NCBI RefSeq assembly: GCF_000968685.2
Contig: NZ_LAKD02000078.1
Span: 1 to 40,631, forward strand
Length of the DNA: 40,631 bases
Source of the DNA: Streptomyces antioxidans
GTDB taxonomy: Bacteria > Actinomycetota > Actinomycetes > Streptomycetales > Streptomycetaceae
Direction of reading: 5' to 3'
In this document: positions 6,404 through 15,023 of the stretch, in pieces
Position numbering within the stretch: the stretch's first letter is position 1
How the letters are laid out: the number at the start of each line of letters is the position of its first letter
The notes under the pieces: generated by a model
Database searches by the model: none
Told to the model about the DNA's origin: nothing
Seen by the model: the letters and a program-made list of their open reading frames with translations, nothing else
Position numbers and translations under genes: made by a program

Positions 6404-9400
6404 GTGCGGATCGGGATGCTGGGCCCATTGGAGGTGCGCGCGGACGACGGCCGCCTGGTCGAGGTGGACGGGGCGCGGTTGCGCGGACTGCTGGCCGCCC
6501 TTGCGCTCAGGCCGGGGCAGGTGGTCCCTAAGGCGTCGCTCATCGACTGGATCTGGGGGGAGCGTCCGCCCGCCGACGCGGCGAACGCCCTGCAGCGCCT
6601 GGTGTCCCGGCTGCGGAAGGCGCTGCCGTGCGGGGTGATCGAGGGGCAGACGGACGGCTATCGGCTGATGGTGGAGCCGGACGCCGTCGATGCCGTGCGG
6701 TTCGAACGGCTCGTCGTCGCGAGTCAGGCCCGTAAGGAGGACGGGTCGGCCCCTGCCGAGGACGGGCCTGGGCAGCGGGTGCGGCTGTTGCGCGAGGGGC
6801 TTGAGCTGTGGCGCGGTGCGGCCCTGCAGGACGTCGGGCTGCGGGACAGCGCCGCCTTCGACGCCGCGGTCGTACGGCTCGAGGCGGTGCGGCTGACCGC
6901 CACCGAGGAGCGGGCCGACGCGGAGATCGCCCTCGGGCGCGGTGCGGAGCTGGTGGCGGAGCTGACCGACCTGGTGGCGGCGCATCCGGTACGGGAACGG
7001 CTCGTCGGCGCCCTGATGCGCGCCCTCGTCGCGGCCGGCCGGGACAGCGAGGCGCTGCAGGTGTACCAGCGCGCGCGGGAGGCGCTGGCCGACGCGCTGG
7101 GCGCCGACCCCGCACCGCAGCTGGCCGCGTTGCACATGGCGCTGTTGCGGGGCGAGCTCGGGCGGGGCGAGCTCGGGCGGCGCGAACCGTGGCGGCGGGA
7201 AGCGAACCGTAAGAGCAATCTGCGCGCCGAGCTGACCAGCTTCGTCGGCAGGGACGCCGATGTCGCCGCGGTCCGCGGGCTCATCGCCGAGCACCGGCTG
7301 ACCACCGTGATCGGGCCCGGCGGTGGGGGAAAGACCCGGCTGGCCACGGAGACCGCGCGCACGCTGCTCGGCGAACTGCCGGACGGGGCCTGGCTGGTGG
7401 AGCTCGCCGCCATCGGCGCGGACGGGGACGTGGCACGGCTGGCCCTCGCCGGGCTGGGCCTGCGGGACGCCCTGCTCGGCGAGGCACCGAACGCCGGGCT
7501 GACGGACCCGACGGACCTGACGGACCTGACCGTCCTGACAGACCTGACAGAGCTGACCGACCTGACGGACCGGCTCATCGCCGCGGTCCGCGAGCGGGAG
7601 GCGCTGCTGATCCTGGACAACTGCGAGCATGTGATCGAGCCCGCGGCGGTGTTCGCCCACCGGGTGCTCGGGGAGTGTCGACGGCTGCGGATCCTGGCGA
7701 CGAGCCGGGAACCGCTCGGCATCACCGGCGAGGCCCTGTGGCCGGTCGAGCCGCTGGCCCTGCCGGAGGGCGATGCGGGCCCGGACGAGATCGGGTCAGC
7801 GCCCGCCGTCCAACTGCTGCGGGACCGTGCCGGGGCGGTACGCCGCGGCCTCGCGGACGACGCCCACACCCTGGCCACGATGGTGCGGGTCTGCCGGGCG
7901 CTGGACGGGATGCCACTGGCGATCGAACTCGCCGCGGCCCGGTTGCGCACCATGTCCATCGAACAGCTCGCCCACCGGCTCGACGACCGGTTCCGGCTGC
8001 TGACCAGCGGCAGCCGCACCGCGCTGCCCCGGCACAAGACGCTGCGCGCGGTGGTCGACTGGAGCTGGGAGCTGCTCACCGACGCCGAACGGGCGGTGTT
8101 GCGAAGACTCTCGGTGTTCTCGGGCGGGGCGAGCCTGGAAGCCGCCGAACGGGTCTGCGCCGGCGGCGCAGTCGAGCGGGAACAGGTGCTGGAGCTGCTG
8201 ACGGCGCTCGCCGAGAAGTCGCTGCTGATCGCCGAGGGTGGCAGCGCCCCGCGCTACCGCATGATCGGCACGATCAGGGAGTACGCCGGGCACCGGCTCG
8301 CGGAGGCGGGGGAGTCGGACCTGGTGCGCCGTGCGCACCTCGCCCACTTCACCGAGCTCACCGAGACCGCGGAGCCGCGGCTGCGCCGCGCCGAACAGGT
8401 GGAGTGGCTGGCCACGCTCGAGGCCGAGCACGACAACATCGGTACGGCGATGCGCGGCGCGCTCGCGGCGGGCGAGGCGTGGGAGGCGATGCGTCTCGCG
8501 GCGGGCGCGGGCTGGTACTGGTGGCTCGGCGGGCGCAGGACCGAGGGCCTGGAGCTGATCACCGCGGCCACCAGGACGCCCGGGGAGGTGCCCGATGGCG
8601 TACGGGCCACGGTGTACGCGCTGATCGTGCACTTCGTGACGTCCGGGCTGGGCGATGAGCGGCAGGCCGCTAAGTGGATCCACGAGGCGCACCGGCTCGG
8701 CCGGGGCGGCCACCACCCGGGGGTGAAGTTCATCGCGGTGCTGGAACGCATGCTGCACACGCCCGAAGCGGCCCTGACCGCGTTCGCACCACTGCTGAAC
8801 GACGAGGACCCCTGGGTGCGCGCGCTGGCCCGGTGGCACATGGGCAAGATGCGGGTGGCGTTCGGACGGGACGGACAGGACGGCCGGGACGGGTGGGATG
8901 CGCGGGAGGGCCCGGACGCGCGCGACGAGCGCAACGCCCTGGTCGGCCGAGACGCGCGCGACGGGCAAAACGCCCAGGTCAGCCGGGACGCGCGTAACGC
9001 CAAGGACGCCCCCACCGCGGAGGCCCATCTGAAGGCCGCGCTCGCCGAGTTCCGGGCGCTCGGCGAGCGGTACGGGATCTCGCTCGCCCTGACCGAGCTG
9101 GCGAACCTGCTCGCCGTACGCGGCGACTTCGCCGGAGCGTGTGCGCACTACGAGCAGGCGATCGCGGTGGTCAGCGAGATCGGCGCCGCGGAGGACGTCA
9201 TCCGGATGCGGTCCCGGCAGGCGCAGCTGTACTGGCTGCAGGGCGACGAGGACGCCTGCGGGGCCGCCATCGCCGAGGCGCAGCGGTGCGCGGAGCGGGT
9301 CACCTGGCCGGAGGCGCTGGCCGAGCTGGCCTTCTCGAGGGCGGAACTCGCCCGGTGGAACGGCCACGCCGAGGAGGCGCACCGGCACCTCCGCCTCGCG

Positions 9401-9793
9401 ACGACCCTGCTGGGCGACGAGGCGGAACGGGCGGACTTCCGCGCGCTGACGCACGATCTGCTCGGCTACCTCGCCGATGACCTCGGTGAGGTGCGGGCGC
9501 ACCGCGCGGCGGCCTGCGAGGCGGCGTACGAGGTGGGACACGGGCTGATGATCGCGCATGTGCTGGTCGGGGTCGCGGACCTGGCGCTGCGCCGCGGCGA
9601 GCACGGGCAGGCCGCGCGGCTGCTCGCGGCGAGCGTGGGCGTACGCGGGCTGCGGGACCGCGCCCACCCGGACCTGGCCCGGATCGAGCGGGCCGCGCGA
9701 TGCCGCCTCGGCGAGGCGAAGTTCGCCGAGGCGACTCGGGACGGGACGCGCACCAGCTGGTCCCGGCTGGTCGAGGTCACGCTCGCCTCCTGA
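6404..9793 (+). CDS. AfsR/SARP-type regulator with NB-ARC ATPase and TPR region
   Basis: 1,129 residues from a GTG. Order: OmpR-like winged helix (about 1-90: LRGLLAALAL, LIDWIWGERPPADAANALQR), bacterial transcriptional activation domain (about 95-250: LYQRAREAL-type helices), NB-ARC-like STAND ATPase with Walker A GPGGGGKT at about residue 304 and Walker B LLILDNCEH at about 400, then a long helical repeat region. This is the AfsR architecture, which activates secondary metabolism genes. Two low-complexity inserts are present: repeated LTD units around 7498-7572 and D/R/N-rich repeats around 8865-9010. It is convergent with the ABC exporter, whose upstream region carries heptamers with 11-bp spacing like SARP sites. 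Its 3' end is the first unit of a 24-bp triplication. Confidence 0.92.
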   Translation: MRIGMLGPLEVRADDGRLVEVDGARLRGLLAALALRPGQVVPKASLIDWIWGERPPADAANALQRLVSRLRKALPCGVIEGQTDGYRLMVEPDAVDAVRFERLVVASQARKEDGSAPAEDGPGQRVRLLREGLELWRGAALQDVGLRDSAAFDAAVVRLEAVRLTATEERADAEIALGRGAELVAELTDLVAAHPVRERLVGALMRALVAAGRDSEALQVYQRAREALADALGADPAPQLAALHMALLRGELGRGELGRREPWRREANRKSNLRAELTSFVGRDADVAAVRGLIAEHRLTTVIGPGGGGKTRLATETARTLLGELPDGAWLVELAAIGADGDVARLALAGLGLRDALLGEAPNAGLTDPTDLTDLTVLTDLTELTDLTDRLIAAVREREALLILDNCEHVIEPAAVFAHRVLGECRRLRILATSREPLGITGEALWPVEPLALPEGDAGPDEIGSAPAVQLLRDRAGAVRRGLADDAHTLATMVRVCRALDGMPLAIELAAARLRTMSIEQLAHRLDDRFRLLTSGSRTALPRHKTLRAVVDWSWELLTDAERAVLRRLSVFSGGASLEAAERVCAGGAVEREQVLELLTALAEKSLLIAEGGSAPRYRMIGTIREYAGHRLAEAGESDLVRRAHLAHFTELTETAEPRLRRAEQVEWLATLEAEHDNIGTAMRGALAAGEAWEAMRLAAGAGWYWWLGGRRTEGLELITAATRTPGEVPDGVRATVYALIVHFVTSGLGDERQAAKWIHEAHRLGRGGHHPGVKFIAVLERMLHTPEAALTAFAPLLNDEDPWVRALARWHMGKMRVAFGRDGQDGRDGWDAREGPDARDERNALVGRDARDGQNAQVSRDARNAKDAPTAEAHLKAALAEFRALGERYGISLALTELANLLAVRGDFAGACAHYEQAIAVVSEIGAAEDVIRMRSRQAQLYWLQGDEDACGAAIAEAQRCAERVTWPEALAELAFSRAELARWNGHAEEAHRHLRLATTLLGDEAERADFRALTHDLLGYLADDLGEVRAHRAAACEAAYEVGHGLMIAHVLVGVADLALRRGEHGQAARLLAASVGVRGLRDRAHPDLARIERAARCRLGEAKFAEATRDGTRTSWSRLVEVTLAS

Positions 9794-9842
9794 GCCGAGG
9801 TCGCGCTCGCGTTCTGCACCGAGGTCACGCTCGCCTCCTGAA
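9771..9842. repeat. three tandem 24-bp units across convergent gene ends
   Basis: Units at 9771-9794, 9795-9818 and 9819-9842, each starting YCGAGGTCRCGCTCGC. Unit one contains the stop of the AfsR-like gene (9791-9793). Unit three contains the stop of the ABC permease on the other strand (9825-9827). The duplication has separated the two 3' ends. Confidence 0.85.
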
Positions 9843-10598
9843 CGTGGCGACCGCCCATACGTACCCGACGAGCGCGAACCCGACCGACCAGCCGACGGCC
9901 GCGAACGCGTCGCCGGTCGACGGACGGCCACCCGACAGCAGTCCGCGCAGCGTCTCGATGATCGGGGTGAAGGGCTGGTACTCCGCGAACTGCCGCACCC
10001 CGGTCCCCATCGTGTCCGCGGGTACGAACGCGCTGCTCAGGAACGGCAACATGATCAGCGGCACGGTGGCCATGCCCGCCGACTCCACGGTCTTCGCGGC
10101 CAGGCCCAGGGCGACCGTGAGCCAGCTGGTCGCGAAGGCGAGCAGCAGCATCAGGCCGATCACGGCGAGCCACTGGACGAAGCTCGCATGCGGACGGAAC
10201 CCAATCGCGAAGCCGACGCCGACGATGACCGCGTCGGCGATCAGACTGCGCACCGTGGTGGAGACGACATAACCGGCCAGTACGGCGCCGTGCGAGACGT
10301 CCATGGCCTTGAACCGGTTGTTGATGCCCTTCGCCATGTCGCCCTTCACAGCCGCCGCGGTCGGGCCCAGCCCGTAGGTGATGGCCATGACGGTCAGGCC
10401 GGGTACGGCGTAGTCGACATACGCGCCCGTGACCTTGAAGGCGCCGCCGAAGACGTAGACGAACATCAGCATCATCACAACGGGGAACAGGACCGCCTGG
10501 AAGACCGTGACCGGATTCCTGACCGTGTGCTTGACGTTACGGCGCAACATGATCGCCGCGTCGCCGAACGACGTCGAGAGAGTGCTCATCGTGCTCAT
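9825..10598 (-). CDS. ABC-2 type permease, DrrB-like
   Basis: 257 residues with about six membrane segments (VFQAVLFPVVMMLMFVYVFG, SLIADAVIVGVGFAIGF, WLAVIGLMLLLAF and others) and the late loop LPFLSSAFVPADTM typical of ABC-2 permeases of the daunorubicin resistance type. It would form the membrane half of an exporter with the ATPase encoded just upstream. Its ATG at 10598 overlaps the ATPase stop (ATGA at 10595-10598), indicating coupled translation. The substrate is unknown; the pair could be self-resistance or efflux for a metabolite not in this window. Confidence 0.9.
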   Translation of the reverse strand: MSTMSTLSTSFGDAAIMLRRNVKHTVRNPVTVFQAVLFPVVMMLMFVYVFGGAFKVTGAYVDYAVPGLTVMAITYGLGPTAAAVKGDMAKGINNRFKAMDVSHGAVLAGYVVSTTVRSLIADAVIVGVGFAIGFRPHASFVQWLAVIGLMLLLAFATSWLTVALGLAAKTVESAGMATVPLIMLPFLSSAFVPADTMGTGVRQFAEYQPFTPIIETLRGLLSGGRPSTGDAFAAVGWSVGFALVGYVWAVATFRRRA

Positions 10599-11581
10599 TC
10601 CGCGATCGCCTCCGTGGTTGCCCGAGCGGCCCGTGAGTCCTGTGTGGCGGCCTGTGTGGGGTGCGTGGCGTGACCGGTCAGGGCGAAGAAGACGTCATCG
10701 AGGTCCGGTGTGTGCACCGAGAACTCTTGCGCGGTGATCGCCTGTTGATCGAGCTTGTCCAGCAGGGCCCGCAGCGACGTCGAGTCACCGTTGCTGGGAA
10801 CGCGCAGGGTCAGCTCCTGGTCGTCCCGCGTGGACCCGGGCAGGGCCCCGGCCGCCGCGTCGAGCTCCCGGAGACCGGCGAACCGCAGCCGGACATGGGT
10901 GCCGGGCACCTGGCGCTTGAGTTCGTCGGGAGTGCCCTGGGCGACCAGGCGGCCCCGGTCGAGCACTGCGATCCGGTCGGCCAGCTGGTCGGCCTCGTCG
11001 AGGTACTGGGTGGTGAGGAAGATGGTCGTGCCGTCCGCCACCAGCTCCCGGACGATCCCCCACATCGCCCGTCTGCTGCGCGGGTCGAGACCGGTCGTCG
11101 GCTCGTCCAGGAAGATGATCCGCGGATTGCCGACCAGCGTCATCGCCAGGTCCAGCTTCCGGCGCATACCGCCGGAGTAGGTCGCCGCCATCCTGTCCGC
11201 CGACTCGGTCAGGTCGAACCGCTCCAGCAGCCGCGCGACCACCTGACCGCCGGAGCGCACCCGCTTCAGGTCCGCCATCAGCCGCAGGTTCTCCCGGCCC
11301 GACAGCAGATCGTCCACGGCGGCGAACTGACCGGTCACGCCGATGACCGCGCGTACCTCCTTGATCCCGGTCAGCACGTCGTGCCCGGCGACGCGCACCG
11401 CCCCGGCGTCGGCCCTCATCAGTGTCGTCAGGACGTGCACCGTCGTCGTCTTGCCTGCCCCGTTCGGGCCGAGCAGGGAGAAGACCGATCCCGTGGGGAC
11501 CTCGAAGTCGATGCCGTCGAGCACGACATTGTCGCCATATGCCTTGCGCAGCCCGGAAACTGCGATCGCCGAACTCTTCAT
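10595..11581 (-). CDS. ABC transporter ATP-binding protein, DrrA-like
   Basis: 328 residues from ATG 11581. Walker A GPNGAGKT at about 38-45, Q-loop GVTGQF, signature YSGGMRRK, Walker B IIFLDEPTTGLDPRS and the switch His region (LTTQYLDEADQL) are all present. The C-terminal DrrA-type extension ends with DLDDVFFALTG. It powers the DrrB-like permease encoded next. A GTG ten codons earlier (11611) is possible, but it would put the start inside the 11-bp-spaced repeats at 11604-11644, so the ATG is preferred. Confidence 0.92.
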   Translation of the reverse strand: MKSSAIAVSGLRKAYGDNVVLDGIDFEVPTGSVFSLLGPNGAGKTTTVHVLTTLMRADAGAVRVAGHDVLTGIKEVRAVIGVTGQFAAVDDLLSGRENLRLMADLKRVRSGGQVVARLLERFDLTESADRMAATYSGGMRRKLDLAMTLVGNPRIIFLDEPTTGLDPRSRRAMWGIVRELVADGTTIFLTTQYLDEADQLADRIAVLDRGRLVAQGTPDELKRQVPGTHVRLRFAGLRELDAAAGALPGSTRDDQELTLRVPSNGDSTSLRALLDKLDQQAITAQEFSVHTPDLDDVFFALTGHATHPTQAATQDSRAARATTEAIAE

Positions 11582-11603
11582 GCCCAAGACGGTCCCGGCC
11601 GGG

Positions 11604-11644
11604 CCTGACACCGGCCTGTCACGCCCCTGACACGATCCCTGACA
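11604..11644. promoter_or_regulatory. four heptamers with 11-bp spacing upstream of ABC exporter
   Basis: On the + strand CCTGACA, CCTGTCA, CCTGACA, CCTGACA begin at 11604, 11615, 11626 and 11638 (spacing 11, 11, 12). Read in gene direction they are TGTCAGG-type heptamers. Direct heptamers repeated each helical turn are the site architecture of OmpR-like winged-helix regulators, including SARPs and PhoP. A SARP gene lies next door. No good -10 is evident between the last repeat and the start codon. Confidence 0.5.
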
Positions 11645-11650
11645 TGGACA

Positions 11651-12079
11651 TCAATAGGCGAAGCGACTCACGGTCTCCGGGTGGATGACGAGACGAATCT
11701 GCTCGGTGGCGAGGATCCCGGCGAGGTCATCGGCGCGGGCCGGGTCGTCGAGGTCCCAGTAGCGGGCGGCCAGCCGGGCGCACAACTCATGCGCCCCGTC
11801 CGGCTCCACCGTGGTCCGGCCCGCGATCGACAGCCAGCGCTCGCGTTCCCCCACGGGGGCCGCGACGACGATCGAGGCGCGGGGGTCGCGGCGCAGCCGC
11901 CGCACCTTGACCGAGTCCGGGGCCGTGAACAGCTGGATCGTGCCCTCGGCGGTGGCCTCGAACCACACCGGCCGGGGCTGTGGCGGCACCGGCCCCTCGG
12001 CCACGGACAGAAACCCGTGCAGGGGGCGGCGCAGGAACTCGAGGTCCTGGGCGGTCAGCGAACTGCTGTCGTTGCTCAT
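11651..12079 (-). CDS. PPOX-class (pyridoxamine 5'-phosphate oxidase fold) protein
   Basis: 142 residues from ATG 12079. The split-barrel pattern is visible: FLSVAEG, PRPVWFEAT, TIQLFTAPDSVKVRRLRRDP, ASIVVAAP, WLSIAGRTTV. Members bind FMN or F420 and reduce or oxidise small substrates; the exact cofactor cannot be told from sequence alone. The longer frame to 12157 is rejected because it reads into remnant DNA. It lies immediately upstream of the ABC exporter with a 71-base gap to the ATPase ATG that carries the heptamer repeats. Confidence 0.8.
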   Translation of the reverse strand: MSNDSSSLTAQDLEFLRRPLHGFLSVAEGPVPPQPRPVWFEATAEGTIQLFTAPDSVKVRRLRRDPRASIVVAAPVGERERWLSIAGRTTVEPDGAHELCARLAARYWDLDDPARADDLAGILATEQIRLVIHPETVSRFAY

Positions 12080-12158
12080 GACGCCGATTGAACACGGCCG
12101 AGTCGGACGACCCCGGAAGTGAAGAGCCGGATGACCCGTGTATTCGTCTAAACTCACT

Positions 12159-12230
12159 GAGGTGGACGGCGTTCAAACGGGTCTGGGGCATTGCCCCAGG
12201 CGATTTCCGCCGCGCCGCTGCCACCCCCGC
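12159..12230 (+). pseudogene. C-terminal tail of an AraC-type regulator
   Basis: The frame through here reads TAFKRVWGIAPGDFRRA, matching the last helix and signature of AraC-family HTH domains (S-x-AFxRAFKRxFGxSPxxYRR). No other part of such a regulator is visible upstream, so it is a scrap abutting the aldo/keto reductase remnant. The match is short. Confidence 0.45.
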
Positions 12231-13035
12231 GGCGGCAACTTCATCGACACCGCCAGCACCTACACCAATGGCAGTTCCGAGCGGCTGCTGGGCGAATTCA
12301 CCCGTGACCACCGCAACCGCGAAGGCCTGGTGCTCGCGACGAAATATACGACGCTGCGCAGGCCGGGCGATCCAAATTCCGGGGGGTCCGCACCGCAAGA
12401 GCCTCTTCGCATCGGTGGAAGCCGGTCTGCGACAGCTGAATACGGACTATATCGATCTGCTCCATCTGCACCTGTGGGATTTCACGACACCGGTCGAGGA
12501 GATCTTGCGCGGCATGGACGATCTGGTCCGGCACAACCTGATCGAGCGCACCGGGGAACGTGACCTGATCCCGATGGCCCATGAGCTGGGGCTGGGGGTG
12601 ATCCCGTGGTCGCCGCTGGCCGGTGGGGTGCTCACCGGCAAGTACAGCCGCGACGACCTGACCGAGGCGAACGTCGCATCCGACGACGGCACCCGTAAGA
12701 GCTTCAACTTCGCCCTGGGTACGCTCACCGAACGTAACCTCGCCATCGCCGATGTCGTGAAGGAGGTCGCCGCGGAGCTGGGCCGCACACCCGCCCAGGT
12801 CGGGCTGGCCTGGACGCTGCGGAACCCGGGCGTGACGGCACCGATCATCGGCGCCCGTACCCCCGCGCAGCTGGAGGACAATCTGGGCGCCCTGGAGTTC
12901 GACTTCACCGCCTCCCAACTGGCCCGCCTCAACGAGGCCAGCGCGATCGCGCTCGGCTTCCCGCATGACATGCTCGCCCGCGACTCGACCCGCGCGCTGA
13001 CCCGCGGCGACGTGAGGCTCGAACCCCGCCGCTGA
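12231..13035 (+). pseudogene. aldo/keto reductase, three defects
   Basis: NADPH-dependent aldo/keto reductase remains: GNFIDTASTYTNGSSERLLG in one frame, then KSLFASVEAGLRQLNTDYID and a complete C-terminal half in another, ending at 13035. Defects: the first 45 or so residues are missing. A run of six Gs at 12381-12386 shifts the frame; five Gs would restore SGGPHRKSLF. Residues between GMDDLVR and LIERTGERDL, about 35 including the usual GVSNxxAW beta strand, are deleted in frame. Catalytic Asp and Tyr (DTASTY) remain but the Lys (LATKY) is in the shifted part. Not expected to give an active enzyme. Confidence 0.8.
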
Positions 13036-13186
13036 CGCCCGGACCCAGGCGTCGTATTTCGCGACCTCGGCGTTTTCGCGGCGCGACCTAGGTCCCCAGC
13101 CCTCCGCCCGGGACGACCCGAGATCATTCGCGAGAGCGATGCCGCGTTCCCGGGGCGGGAGCCACCATGCTGGTGGAGACCTGCGC

Positions 13187-13231
13187 TGAGAAGAAGCCGA
13201 GAAGAAGACCAGAAGAAGACCAGAAGAGGAG
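13187..13231 (+). repeat. purine-rich 11-12-bp tandem repeats before cupin gene
   Basis: Four consecutive GAGAAGAAG/AGAAGAAGACC-like units directly precede the start codon at 13238; the last supplies the Shine-Dalgarno (GAGGAG). Copy-number change here would alter leader length and ribosome binding options. 13036-13186 shows nothing else recognisable. Confidence 0.6.
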
Positions 13232-13237
13232 TGCGTC

Positions 13238-13759
13238 ATGTCGCATCCGGAATTCCTCGAATACCCGGAGCCCCGCTACCACGGCGACAAGGGCGAGGTG
13301 AGCGCGGCCTTTCGCCCGGCCAGTACGCCGCCCGACATCTCCTCACCCAGCGGCAGCTTTACGCACTACCTCGCCACCGCTGAGTCGACCGGCGGCGAAT
13401 TCGGCCTGTACAAGATGGAGTTGCCAGGGCACTCCGCCGGAGCGAAGACGCACTTCCACAAGGGCATTTCGGAGTCCTTCTACATCCTCTCCGGCGAGTT
13501 GGAGCTCTACAACGGCGAGAAGTGGGTCAAGGGCCGCGAGGGCGATTTCCTCTACGTACCGGTCGGCGCACTGCACGCCTTCAAGAACGCGACCGACGAG
13601 CTCATGTCCATGCTGCTGCTCTTCTCCCCGGGCGCCCCGCGCGAGGAGTACTTCGAGCGGGTCGCGGAGATGTCAAAGCGCGGTGGCGAGGAGCTGAAGG
13701 ATTTCCGGATCCGGCATGACAGCTACTTCGTGGAGGATTTCGAGCCCGAGGGGGAGTAG
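13238..13759 (+). CDS. cupin-domain protein
   Basis: 173 residues with one complete cupin barrel. Motif 1 is G-AKTHFHKGISESFYILSG (two His and a Glu as metal ligands). Motif 2 is GDFLYVPVGALHAFKN (third His). Such metalloproteins range from dioxygenases to isomerases and small-molecule sensors. The ligand set is complete, so metal binding is likely, but the reaction is unknown. ATG preceded by GAGGAG. It sits between the broken aldo/keto reductase and the TetX-like gene, and may belong to the same metabolic island. Confidence 0.85.
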   Translation: MSHPEFLEYPEPRYHGDKGEVSAAFRPASTPPDISSPSGSFTHYLATAESTGGEFGLYKMELPGHSAGAKTHFHKGISESFYILSGELELYNGEKWVKGREGDFLYVPVGALHAFKNATDELMSMLLLFSPGAPREEYFERVAEMSKRGGEELKDFRIRHDSYFVEDFEPEGE

Positions 13760-13794
13760 GGAGGAGGGGGAGACCGCAGCCGGGGTCCACCGGG

Positions 13795-14940
13795 TCATTG
13801 GGCCTGCTCCTGCCCGAAGAACTCGCTGAACATGCCGACCAGGTTGTGCGGCGCGTCATCGCCGAACATGAGCTCGTCGCTGCCGATGCCTTCGGCGGCG
13901 ACCTCGGCGCTGCGGGGGAACATGGCCCGCTCGTACTCGGCGAGCGCGGCCTCCACGTCGTCGGGGTGCGCGGCGAGGGCCGTGCCGAGTTCTGCGCCGT
14001 CGAGCATGGCCAGATTGGCGCCTTCGCCGTTCGGGGCCGTGAGGTGGGCGGCATCGCCGACCAGGGTCACCCCCGGCACCCGGTCCCACCGGTGGTCGAT
14101 CGGCAGGGCGTAGTGGGGGCGCAGGACCAGCGGGGTGTCGCCGTCGGTGACCAGCGCGGTGAGCTCCGGTGCCCAGCCGTCGAATTCCCGCGCGATCCGG
14201 GCGGTGGCCGCGGCGGCGTCGGTGAAGTCGATCGCGGCGAACCAGTCCCGCGGCCGGGGGAGCAGTACGTAGGTGTGCAGGGTGTCGCCGCTTTCCCGGT
14301 GCGCGTGGATCGCCCTGCCCGGCGCGTGCGCCATCATCGACCCGCCGCCGACCGCCTTCGCGGCGGCGGGGTGCCGGGTGTCGGCGTCGTACAGGTACGT
14401 CTCGACGAACGACACGCCGGTGTACTCGGGTACGGCGGCGGACAGCAGCGGCCGGATCCGTGACCACGCGCCGTCCGCGCCGACCAGCGCACTCGTGACG
14501 ACGGCGCTGCCGCCGTCGGCGAACGTCACCTCATGACGGCCCTCGCCGAGGGCACGGGCCCCGCTGACCTTGTGGCCCCACCGGACGGTGCCGTCCGGGA
14601 GCGAGTCGAGCAACATCTGCCGCAGCTCGGCGCGCTGCACCTCGGGGCGTCCTCCCGTGCCGTCGTCGGCCTTGTCGAACAGGACGGTCCCTTCCCGGTC
14701 GAGGGCCCGCATCGCCTGGCGGCCCTCCAGCACGAGACCGCGGAACTCGTCCATCAGGTCGGCGGCCCGCACGGCCAGTTGGCCGTTGTAGTCATGGATG
14801 TCCAGCATCCCGCCCTGCGAGCGCGCCATCGGGGAGGCCTCCGCCTCGTAGACGGTGGCCGGAATGCCGTGGACGTGCAGGACGCGGGCGAGCGTGAGGC
14901 CGCCGAGTCCGGCGCCGACGATCGTGACGGGAGTGCGCAT
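13795..14940 (-). CDS. FAD-dependent monooxygenase, TetX-like
   Basis: 381 residues of the group A flavoprotein monooxygenase family. The FAD Rossmann motif GAGLGGLTLA is at 9-18, the Arg-rich RAELRQML follows mid-protein, and the conserved GDAAHLTAPNGEGANLAMLD begins at 295. The last motif in this form is typical of TetX-type enzymes, which hydroxylate tetracyclines or related aromatics; many homologues act on unrelated compounds, so drug inactivation is only a possibility. ATG preceded by GAGGAG. Divergent from a TetR gene with an 18-bp operator array in the 163-base gap, implying induction by a substrate. Confidence 0.88.
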   Translation of the reverse strand: MRTPVTIVGAGLGGLTLARVLHVHGIPATVYEAEASPMARSQGGMLDIHDYNGQLAVRAADLMDEFRGLVLEGRQAMRALDREGTVLFDKADDGTGGRPEVQRAELRQMLLDSLPDGTVRWGHKVSGARALGEGRHEVTFADGGSAVVTSALVGADGAWSRIRPLLSAAVPEYTGVSFVETYLYDADTRHPAAAKAVGGGSMMAHAPGRAIHAHRESGDTLHTYVLLPRPRDWFAAIDFTDAAAATARIAREFDGWAPELTALVTDGDTPLVLRPHYALPIDHRWDRVPGVTLVGDAAHLTAPNGEGANLAMLDGAELGTALAAHPDDVEAALAEYERAMFPRSAEVAAEGIGSDELMFGDDAPHNLVGMFSEFFGQEQAQ

Positions 14941-15023
14941 CGTGACTCCTCTGCCGGGGATCCCTCGGATCCTTCGGAATCGAGACCGCCCGGTACCAGT
15001 CCGGCCAACCTCGCGGGTATGTC

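Noticed and set aside
6308..7660. N-terminal extension of the APH gene (frame open to 7660)
   Set aside because: Reads antisense through the SARP gene; homologous kinase sequence starts only near 6290.
7796..9931. 711-residue minus-strand frame over the SARP gene
   Set aside because: Antisense shadow of a gene with Walker motifs on the other strand.
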